DNA from: an uncultured Flavobacteriaceae bacterium
GTDB lineage: Bacteria; Bacteroidota; Bacteroidia; Flavobacteriales; Flavobacteriaceae
Direction of reading: 5' to 3'
Length of the DNA: 64,000 nt
NCBI GenBank assembly: GCA_943787295.1
Contig: CALSLW010000004.1
Coordinates: 1 to 64,000 of the forward strand
A program made the position numbers and the translations under genes. Shown here one piece after another: positions 57,656 through 64,000 of this stretch (the first letter of the stretch is position 1; each line of letters starts with the position of its first letter). The notes under the pieces were generated by a model. That model had not been told where the DNA came from. It made no database searches and saw only the letters and a program-made list of their open reading frames with translations.

Positions 57656-59980
57656 ATGGCAAAGAAAGTAAAGAAGAAAAATAAATCCATTGACTTTAGT
57701 GGGCCGATAAAGTTATTTTGGCTCTGCTTTCTAATTGGTATTGTGTTTGTTGCTGGAATCTTTGGAAGTGCTGCTTTAGGACTCTTTGGCCCCATGCCTC
57801 CTTTGGAACAACTAGAAAATCCCAAAACTAATTTAGCCACTCAAATCATTTCTTCTGATGGAGAAATTTTAGGAAAATTCTTTTATAATGACAATCGTAC
57901 ACCGGTAGCCTTTAATGAACTCCCTGATCATCTTGTCAATGCCCTAGTAGCCACAGAAGATGAACGTTTTTATTCCCATTCAGGAATTGATTTTAGAGGG
58001 ACATTTCGCGCGATAGCTTATTTAGGAAAACGCGGAGGGGCAAGCACCATTACCCAACAACTTGCACGACAATTATTCGTTGGTTTGCGCTCGCGCAACA
58101 AAGTTCAAGCGGTTACCCAAAAGTTCAAAGAATGGGTTCTAGCTGTCATGCTAGAAAGACGCTATACAAAGCAAGAAATCATTGCGATGTATTTAAATAT
58201 TTATGACTTTGGCTATCAAGCCGACGGAATAAAATCAGCGGCTAAAATTTACTTTAACAAAACTCCATTAACCCTTTCAGTTGAAGAGAGTGCTACTCTA
58301 GTTGGAATGTTAAAAAACTCCTCCTTATTCAATCCCAAAAGACGGCTGGAAATGACCCAAAAGCGGCGCAATGTTGTCTTCCAACAGATGTATCGCAATG
58401 ATTTTATCACAGTAGAAGAACGGGATTCTTTACGAAATATTCCGCTGGTTTTAGACTTCACACCTGACTCACATCGGGAAGGACTTGCCACCTATTTCCG
58501 CACCTATGTAAAACGATTTTTACAGGGCTGGGTAAAAGACAACCCAAAAGCAGAAGGCGAGAAATACGATATTTATCGCGATGGTTTGCGCATATACACC
58601 ACCATTGACTCTCGTTTACAAGCCTTGGGAGAAGCAGCGGTTGATGCGCACATGAAGAACTTACAAGAAGAGTTTTTTAAGCAAAACACCAAAGACTTAA
58701 ACCCTACTGCTCCCTTTTTAGAATTAAGAGAAGGAGAAATAGACACGCTTTTAGAACGCTCTGCACGGCGTTCAGAACGATGGAGAGCAATGCGTGCCTC
58801 TGGTAAAGGAGAAGAAGATATTTGGGCCTCTTTTAAAGTCCCTACTCCTATGACGGTCTTTAGCTGGAAGGGAGATATTGATACGGTGATGAGTCCTTTA
58901 GATTCTATGCGTTATTACAAACACTATCTGCGTGCGGCTATGATGTCCATGGATCCCATTAATGGTCATGTAAAAAGTTGGGTCGGTGGATTTAACTACA
59001 AGCATTTTCAATATGATCAGGTGCGTCAAGGGCGACGTCAAATAGGTTCAACCTTTAAGCCTTTTTTATACGCTACTGCGATTGACCAATTGCGTTTATC
59101 GCCCTGCGATATTTTACCAGACGCCCTCTTTTGTATCGAACCAATGAAATTTGGAAATGTCGAGGCATGGTGCCCAAAAAATTCTGGGGATAAATACGGT
59201 CAAATGCGCACCCTTAAAAACGCCTTGGCGAATTCTGTCAACACTGTCAGTGCACGTTTAATGGATAAGGTAGGACCAGCACCGGTGGTTAATCTCGCCA
59301 AAAAAATGGGGATTACCTCTTATTTACCTAAAGTTCCTTCGATTGCACTAGGGACACCAGACATTAGCCTTTTTGAAATGGTAGGAGCCTATAGCACCTT
59401 TGCCAATAAGGGAATTTATGTAAAACCCATCACAATTACCCGTATCGAAGACAAAAACGGAACAGTCCTTTTTGAAGTCGCACCAGAGACAAAAGATGTT
59501 TTGAGCGAAGAGTCGGCCTATGTGACCCTAAACTTAATTAAAGGGGTAACTGAAGGGGGCTCTGGACAACGCCTACGCCATAATATAGCGACAGAAAATT
59601 ATGCTTATCAAGCCGTCGTAACCGGCTATCCATATGAATTTAAAAACCCTATAGCTGGGAAAACAGGAACAACACAGAATCATTCTGACGGATGGTTTAT
59701 GGGGATGGTTCCCAATCTTGTCACAGGAGTATGGGTAGGAGGAGAAGATCGCGCAGTACACTTTGAAGATATTGCCTATGGACAAGGAGCAAGTATGGCC
59801 TTACCCATTTGGGGCATGTATATGAAAGCTGCCTATGAAAATCCAGATTTAGGCATTTCCTTAGAAGATTTTGAAGCGCCAGAATTTGTGGGGATTCCGC
59901 TAGATTGTCAACCCATTGACCCTAATGCCATTAATCCATTAGAAGAGAAAGAAGACGATTTAGACGAGCTGGGCTTTTAG
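57656..59980 (+). CDS. mrcA: Penicillin-binding protein 1A, bifunctional transglycosylase/transpeptidase
   Basis: 774 residues. A basic N-terminus (KKVKKKNKSID), a membrane anchor (LFWLCFLIGIVFVAGIF), then the GT51 domain (ATEDERFYSHSGIDFRGTFR, followed by GGASTITQQLARQLF) and the transpeptidase with Ser-x-x-Lys in GSTFKPFLYAT, Ser-x-Asn in NSVNTVSARL and KTG in AGKTGTTQNHSDGWFMG. It polymerises and cross-links peptidoglycan. An acidic tail ends the protein. Its stop overlaps the convergent queD-like gene by 4 bases. Confidence 0.95.
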   Translation: MAKKVKKKNKSIDFSGPIKLFWLCFLIGIVFVAGIFGSAALGLFGPMPPLEQLENPKTNLATQIISSDGEILGKFFYNDNRTPVAFNELPDHLVNALVATEDERFYSHSGIDFRGTFRAIAYLGKRGGASTITQQLARQLFVGLRSRNKVQAVTQKFKEWVLAVMLERRYTKQEIIAMYLNIYDFGYQADGIKSAAKIYFNKTPLTLSVEESATLVGMLKNSSLFNPKRRLEMTQKRRNVVFQQMYRNDFITVEERDSLRNIPLVLDFTPDSHREGLATYFRTYVKRFLQGWVKDNPKAEGEKYDIYRDGLRIYTTIDSRLQALGEAAVDAHMKNLQEEFFKQNTKDLNPTAPFLELREGEIDTLLERSARRSERWRAMRASGKGEEDIWASFKVPTPMTVFSWKGDIDTVMSPLDSMRYYKHYLRAAMMSMDPINGHVKSWVGGFNYKHFQYDQVRQGRRQIGSTFKPFLYATAIDQLRLSPCDILPDALFCIEPMKFGNVEAWCPKNSGDKYGQMRTLKNALANSVNTVSARLMDKVGPAPVVNLAKKMGITSYLPKVPSIALGTPDISLFEMVGAYSTFANKGIYVKPITITRIEDKNGTVLFEVAPETKDVLSEESAYVTLNLIKGVTEGGSGQRLRHNIATENYAYQAVVTGYPYEFKNPIAGKTGTTQNHSDGWFMGMVPNLVTGVWVGGEDRAVHFEDIAYGQGASMALPIWGMYMKAAYENPDLGISLEDFEAPEFVGIPLDCQPIDPNAINPLEEKEDDLDELGF

Positions 59981-60432
59981 TCTTGTTCTGCTGCAATCCA
60001 CTCTGCATAAGACGTTTCGGTTTCGCGTAATTTAAGCGCGACTAAAGCAATGCTTTGCGGTAAACGTGTCTTAATCTTTTTGGCAAAGTCAATCACCATC
60101 ATTTCACTGGTGGGCTGATAGTTTACCCGTAAAACTTTATGCCCCCTTTTTTCCATTTCGTCGGCCAGATCTTTGTGTGGGGTTGTAACGTTTAGGACTG
60201 TAGCATGATCAAAAGGGTATACGATTTCTTCCCGCACAATCTTTTTTAAGTCGCTAAAATCAATCACCATTCCGTTTTTTACATGTGAAGGATCATCGAT
60301 AGGTGTCCCTTTTACTGTAACCGAAAGTTTATAGCTGTGACCGTGTACATTTTTACACAGGCCGTCATAGCCATGTAAAGCGTGACCAGTTTCAAACGTA
60401 AACTCTTTTGTGATTCGAATAGTTGATGACAT
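59977..60432 (-). CDS. queD: 6-pyruvoyl-tetrahydropterin synthase/QueD family protein
   Basis: 151 residues from the ATG at 60432, giving MSSTIRITKEFTFETGHALH; an upstream start at 60480 would add 16 atypical residues. Zinc ligands are His in FETGHALHG and HGHS, with the catalytic Cys in LCKNVHGHSYKL. Other family blocks are MVIDFSDLKKIV, YPFDHATVLN and PTSEMMVIDFAKKI. Makes 6-carboxy-tetrahydropterin in queuosine synthesis, or pyruvoyl-tetrahydropterin; the short form fits QueD. Confidence 0.9.
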   Translation of the reverse strand: MSSTIRITKEFTFETGHALHGYDGLCKNVHGHSYKLSVTVKGTPIDDPSHVKNGMVIDFSDLKKIVREEIVYPFDHATVLNVTTPHKDLADEMEKRGHKVLRVNYQPTSEMMVIDFAKKIKTRLPQSIALVALKLRETETSYAEWIAAEQD

Positions 60433-60538
60433 AAAATGAACGACTTGTTTTCGTTGCGCAAGTTCCGTATTTTTTTGCAATTGATTCTCTAAAGCAAGAA
60501 TTTCTTAACTCTTCTTAAAAGAATATTTTAATCCTGCT

Positions 60539-60546
60539 TACCTTTG
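60539..60546 (+). promoter_or_regulatory. Putative -7 box for the universal stress gene
   Basis: TACCTTTG, an exact TAnnTTTG match, 19 bases before the ATG. Identical to the box before trhO. Confidence 0.45.
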
Positions 60547-60565
60547 TCTAATACATTCAAATCTA

Positions 60566-61360
60566 ATGAAAAACATCTTAGTTCCTTTAGGCGTATCTGA
60601 AAACGCAGAAAACACCTTATCCTATGCGATTGAATTAGCCCTTACTATTCATTCGACTCTTTATGTAATGGACTCTTTTCATCCTAGTTTTCACAATGCG
60701 CATTTGCTTAATGCAAAACAGGCGGTAGAAAACAACAACACAAAAAGAATCAAAGAATTGGTTAAGCGTATTGAACATAAAGGGGTTGATATTCAAATTG
60801 TTCGTTATGAAGGAGATGTTTTAAGCGGGATTGCCTCTCTAGATGAAAAAGTAAATCTAGACCTCATCCTTTCTGGTCCCATGCCTAATACCGATAACGA
60901 GGCGGTTTTCTTAGGGCCTACCGCAGGAAAATTAGTCAAGAAAACCGATATTCCTGTATTAATCGTTCCTGAAGGCTTTTCTTTTGCTTCGCCAAAGAAG
61001 GCATTATTTGCCTTTAAAAAAGGTAAAATTAAGGGAGATCGCTCTCTTGCCCCTGTCCATTTTTACCAACAAAATTTTGCCACAAAAATTGATCTTCTTT
61101 TGGTCAAAGTACCTGGAAGAGAAAGAAAAGACTTACAAATTGACCATGAGATCGTCGAGTTATCAAACGAAATGACTTCGACTGAAAATGGTACGGTATA
61201 TCAAGGAGTACTTGAGCATTTTAGAGCTTTTCAACCTGACCTATTGGCTGTATTTGCTCGTAAACGTGGCTTTTTTGCAAAGCTTATTGAAAGTGATGTT
61301 TTACTCAAGAAAGACTTTTATACAAAGACGCCTCTTTTAGTCTTAAAAAACCGAAAATAG
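60566..61360 (+). CDS. Universal stress protein, tandem-like UspA form
   Basis: 264 residues. The N-terminal UspA domain starts NILVPLGVSENAENTLSYAI and ends KLVKKTDIPVLIVPEGF. The ATP-loop G-x-x-G-x-x-x-x-(S/T) of ATP-binding members is altered (LSGPMPNTDNEAVFLGPTAG). The second half (SPKKALFAFKKGKIKGDRSL onward) is a degenerate repeat of the same fold, ending KKDFYTKTPLLVLKNRK. The role in flavobacteria is not known. The lpxR-like gene begins right after its stop. Confidence 0.85.
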   Translation: MKNILVPLGVSENAENTLSYAIELALTIHSTLYVMDSFHPSFHNAHLLNAKQAVENNNTKRIKELVKRIEHKGVDIQIVRYEGDVLSGIASLDEKVNLDLILSGPMPNTDNEAVFLGPTAGKLVKKTDIPVLIVPEGFSFASPKKALFAFKKGKIKGDRSLAPVHFYQQNFATKIDLLLVKVPGRERKDLQIDHEIVELSNEMTSTENGTVYQGVLEHFRAFQPDLLAVFARKRGFFAKLIESDVLLKKDFYTKTPLLVLKNRK

Positions 61361-62260
61361 TTGAAGAGGCTACTCCTTTTAGTGGTTTTTTTATATGGAT
61401 CAACCTCCCTTTTAGCGCAAAGCAAGTACTTTAACTTAAACGTTGATAACGACCTCTTTTTTGTCACCGACTATTTTTACTCCAGCGGGATCTTTTTACA
61501 ATATGGAAAAGAAATCTTTTCTGAAACAACTAACGACAGCCTAAGAAAATTTAAGCTTTTTGAGTTAGGGCAAGAGATTTACACCCCTTCAAACCGTTTT
61601 TCAACCGACCCACAAGAATACGACTATCCCTATGGTGGTTGGACCTATCTAAAATTTAGTCAGCAAAAAGAGTTAAGTGCTAACAAGCAATATGAGGTAG
61701 GGCTTCAAGTGGGTGTAACAGGAGACTGGTCGATCGCTAGATGGATGCAAAACACCTATCATACAAATGTATTAGGTCTCCCAGAAAATGCTTGGGTAAA
61801 TCAAGTGCCAGAAGCGGTTCACATCAATGTATTTGCACAATATTTTTACCAAAAAAAATGGGGGGAATACCTGCAATATGTCAGTCAAAGTTATAGTAGT
61901 CTAGGAACACAGCGCATGCATTTAGGGCATAGAATAGGACTCAATATTGGAGATAGAAATGTTTTTGGCTTAGGCGCAAACACCCTCTATAATAAAGGTA
62001 ATGGAGACGCTTTTTATATTGGACTAAACAGCAGTTATGTCTTTCACGATTATATGCTATCAGGGAGTTTATTTAATGACAAGGCGCTTTTTATCGCAGA
62101 TAATGTTCCCTTTCGTTATGAAGTAGAAGTAGGCTTTGCGCTGCAAAATAATCGATGGAAATTTTTATTCCTTTACAAGAATCGATCCCGTGATAATGCC
62201 CTACAATCCAAGACATCCCATCATCTAATGAACATAACTTTAAGTCGTTTTTTTGATTAA
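61361..62260 (+). CDS. LpxR-like lipid A deacylase family (DUF2219) outer membrane protein, TTG start
   Basis: 299 residues. The first codon is TTG at 61361; the codon just before it in frame is TAG (stop of the upstream gene), and the next ATG would remove the signal peptide RLLLLVVFLYGSTSLLAQ, so TTG is the only sensible start. The mature part has the family block NVDNDLFFVTDYFYSSGIFL and many alternating beta strands to a terminal Phe-Phe-Asp, as expected for a 12-strand barrel. LpxR removes the 3'-acyloxyacyl chain of lipid A; the catalytic residues cannot be confirmed by eye. Confidence 0.8.
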   Translation: MKRLLLLVVFLYGSTSLLAQSKYFNLNVDNDLFFVTDYFYSSGIFLQYGKEIFSETTNDSLRKFKLFELGQEIYTPSNRFSTDPQEYDYPYGGWTYLKFSQQKELSANKQYEVGLQVGVTGDWSIARWMQNTYHTNVLGLPENAWVNQVPEAVHINVFAQYFYQKKWGEYLQYVSQSYSSLGTQRMHLGHRIGLNIGDRNVFGLGANTLYNKGNGDAFYIGLNSSYVFHDYMLSGSLFNDKALFIADNVPFRYEVEVGFALQNNRWKFLFLYKNRSRDNALQSKTSHHLMNITLSRFFD

Positions 62261-62303
62261 TGCGGTAAAGAATGTATTTTGTGTTCGAAATTTAATTTTT
62301 AGC

Positions 62304-63023
62304 ATGAAAAAAATAATTTTCTCCCTATCTGTCGCTTTCTTAATGTCTTCTTGTATTGTCATTAAAGTTTATGATACGCCTAAAAGCAAAGACGCTGAAC
62401 CAAAGCTTATCGCTAAAAAACGCATGATGCTCCCCTCTGATCGAAACATCCCACTACCTAATGGAGATCAAGAAATCTTGTTTTTTGGAGAAGATTTTCC
62501 ACCAAAGCCAGAAGTATTCCATTTTAAAATGGACGACAGCATTATCAATAAAATTGTTGGAGATAGTCTCAAACAAAAAGAAGTATTTATTTTCAAGATG
62601 GACAATATGGATAGTTTATCTAAAGAGATGAACTTTCAATGGAAGTCTAAAGAGAGCCTGCCACATAAAATGATAAAGGCATGTTGTATGATGGCTCCAG
62701 AAGAATGTACTAAAAAAGACAGTGTTTGTGCCCCGATGATGCATGGCGTAGCCAAAGGAGAAAAAAGTATTCGACTTATCAAGATCGATAAAAAAGATGC
62801 TGCAGAAAAGAACACTTTTGTCATCAAAACAAAAGACGGTGAGGGTGAAAAAACCCCGTTAATTGTTATCGACGGAAAAGAAAAAGCGGCCGGCTTTGAC
62901 CTTGAATCGATTGTTCCTGATCAAATTAAACGCATTGATGTTTTAAAAGACGAAGCTGCAACTAAAAAGTTTGGTGAAAAAGGGGCTAACGGCGTTATCC
63001 TAATTACGATGAAGGAGCAATAG
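62304..63023 (+). CDS. Lipoprotein with C-terminal TonB-receptor plug-like domain
   Basis: 239 residues from the ATG at 62304, which gives a clean lipoprotein signal (KKIIFSLSVAFLMSSC). The middle is charged with a Cys/Met-rich stretch (KACCMMAPEECTKKDSVC, then APMMHG). Residues ~190-239 (PLIVIDGKEKAAG, IKRIDVLKDEAATKKFGEKG, ANGVILITMK) copy the SusC plug signature, without any barrel. Such tails also occur on Bacteroidota peptidases and BlaR1-like proteins. Its function is unknown; copper or other metal binding by the Cys/Met segment is speculative. Confidence 0.7.
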   Translation: MKKIIFSLSVAFLMSSCIVIKVYDTPKSKDAEPKLIAKKRMMLPSDRNIPLPNGDQEILFFGEDFPPKPEVFHFKMDDSIINKIVGDSLKQKEVFIFKMDNMDSLSKEMNFQWKSKESLPHKMIKACCMMAPEECTKKDSVCAPMMHGVAKGEKSIRLIKIDKKDAAEKNTFVIKTKDGEGEKTPLIVIDGKEKAAGFDLESIVPDQIKRIDVLKDEAATKKFGEKGANGVILITMKEQ

Positions 63024-63465
63024 GATTCTCCCAAAAATAATAATTGTGTTCCTGGTCTCGTGCAAAACCCATCTTAGGGTAAAGGGCATTACCAGGAACA
63101 TTGTTTTTTTCAGTTTCTAGACTAATCCCATTCGCTTTAGTGATTTTGCAGTGTTCTTGTGCGGCTTTGATTAAACCCTTACTGATTTGGTTTCCGCGGT
63201 GTTGTTTTGCGACATACAAATCGTTTAAAAGCCATAAAGGAGTCATATTCGTCGAAGAAAATAGCGGATAAAGTTGGGTAAAGCCCACCACTTCATTTTT
63301 AAGTAGAGCTACAAAAATAATGGACTCTTTCTTGTCCATACGATCACTTAAAAAGCATTTTGCACCGTCTAGATTGCTTTCTTTTCTATAAAATACTCGG
63401 TAAGCATCAAACAACTGTGCGAGTTCGTTAAGGTGGGTGTTTTGAGCGCGTTGAATCTGTATCAT
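63004..63465 (-). CDS. GNAT-family N-acetyltransferase
   Basis: 153 residues. The fold's strands and acetyl-CoA loop are visible in IIFVALLKNEVVGFTQLYPL and LNDLYVAKQHRGNQISKGLI (motif A, Q/R-x-x-G-x-G/A altered to HRGNQIS), followed by QEHCKITKANGISLETEKNN and ALYPKMGFARD. The ATG overlaps the upstream barrel gene's stop (ATGA). It ends 20 bases inside the convergent lipoprotein gene. Substrate unknown. Confidence 0.85.
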   Translation of the reverse strand: MIQIQRAQNTHLNELAQLFDAYRVFYRKESNLDGAKCFLSDRMDKKESIIFVALLKNEVVGFTQLYPLFSSTNMTPLWLLNDLYVAKQHRGNQISKGLIKAAQEHCKITKANGISLETEKNNVPGNALYPKMGFARDQEHNYYFWENPIAPSS

Positions 63466-64000
63466 TTTTTAGATTGATTTGGGTTGAGAATGGTGTAGGC
63501 GATGCCTAAGGAAAAGCCCTTAAAGTTTTGGGTAACCCTATTCAAAGGATTGTCACTTCTTTTTTGAAAATGAAAGCCTAAAGAGGCCGAAAACTTTCGA
63601 TAGACCCTGTAATGAGCACTCGCCATTAGCCCTATGCTATTGATAAAAGCACGGCTGGGATACGCAATGACTTCTGTTGCAGGAGGCGGTTGCCCAGTGG
63701 CCGAAAGAAGGAATTGATAACTCCCGCCCAGAGATAAGCGCAGTCGTTTAACTGGGTAGACACTCAATAGTAAGGGAAGGCGTAAAAAACGCAATTGATC
63801 CACACTATTGTCACTTTCATAGGCGTATTGATATTTTAAACTGTGGTAGTCTAATCCGCTTGTTAGTCCAAAGGTTTTGGCCGATCGATAATGTACTCTG
63901 GCGCCAAAATTCATTTGTAATTTTGCCTTGCTTTCGCGATTAGAAGGTTTAGATAAATGAGGTTGCACCAAAACGTCAAAATTCCATTTGCGATAGTATT
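63462..64000 (-). CDS. Outer-membrane beta-barrel protein, partial at window edge
   Basis: The 3' part of a gene entering from the right edge; codons are open to base 64,000 (YYRKWNFDVLVQPHLSKP). Alternating beta strands such as LTSGLDYHSLKYQYAYE, LRFLRLPLLLSVYPVK and FSLGIAYTILN indicate a small porin-like barrel (PorT/OmpW-like folds possible). An N-terminal signal should lie outside the window. It is followed with overlap by the GNAT gene. Confidence 0.75.
   Translation of the reverse strand, partial: YYRKWNFDVLVQPHLSKPSNRESKAKLQMNFGARVHYRSAKTFGLTSGLDYHSLKYQYAYESDNSVDQLRFLRLPLLLSVYPVKRLRLSLGGSYQFLLSATGQPPPATEVIAYPSRAFINSIGLMASAHYRVYRKFSASLGFHFQKRSDNPLNRVTQNFKGFSLGIAYTILNPNQSKK

Overview
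The window comes from a low-GC member of the Bacteroidota, most likely a marine Flavobacteriaceae. This is inferred from a SusC/SusD pair, a gliding-motility lipoprotein GldH in the ricT-gldH-PBP1A order, several boxes matching the Bacteroidota promoter form TAnnTTTG, and many short secreted or membrane proteins.

Positions 1-18,066 (all minus strand) are a surface-polysaccharide locus. In transcription order: O-antigen ligase/polymerase, UDP-glucose dehydrogenase, a winged-helix/nucleotidyltransferase regulator, an ABC exporter, an inverting (PseB-type) 4,6-dehydratase, an RmlD-like reductase, a retaining (Met-x-x-x-Lys) 4,6-dehydratase, NeuB, NeuC, a formyltransferase, a PIG-L deacetylase, a PtmE-like CBS/nucleotidyltransferase, a CMP-nonulosonate cytidylyltransferase, a Gfo/Idh oxidoreductase, an SDR, two methyltransferases and a HisF-like protein cut by the window edge. 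This is a legionaminic-acid-like sugar pathway with unusual N-acyl tailoring. Almost every gene in 1-5.8 kb, and several up to 16 kb, is broken by single-base indels although gene junctions still overlap as ATGA or TAATG. I read these as mostly sequence or assembly errors.

Positions 18.1-23.2 kb hold a large lipoprotein with its own promoter and terminator, a ~700-base stretch without genes, a DUF2147 protein, three small proteins and a pirin.

Positions 23.3-46.5 kb are a laminarin (beta-1,3/1,6-glucan) utilisation locus. It has a membrane-spanning Y_Y_Y/LuxR regulator, SusC, SusD, a multidomain surface glycan-binding lipoprotein with a recent internal duplication, two GH16 enzymes, a cytoplasmic beta-glucan phosphorylase (GH149-like), GH17, a clan-A hydrolase, GH30 and an MFS/GPH transporter. 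A divergent Na+/solute symporter and an SDR follow. The expected flow is surface cleavage by GH16, import by SusCD, periplasmic debranching and trimming by GH30/GH17, transport by MFS, and cytosolic phosphorolysis.

Positions 46.5-64 kb are mostly housekeeping and small envelope genes: a broken DUF1643, secreted proteins, an M13 peptidase (frame broken twice), an alanine/Na+ symporter, a YkuK-like protein, TrhO, RicT, GldH, PBP1A, QueD, a universal stress protein, an LpxR-like protein, a lipoprotein with a TonB-receptor plug-like tail, a GNAT enzyme and a partial outer-membrane barrel. A 107-base structured element at 47,946-48,052 is unexplained. I found no tRNA, rRNA, CRISPR array or intact insertion sequence.
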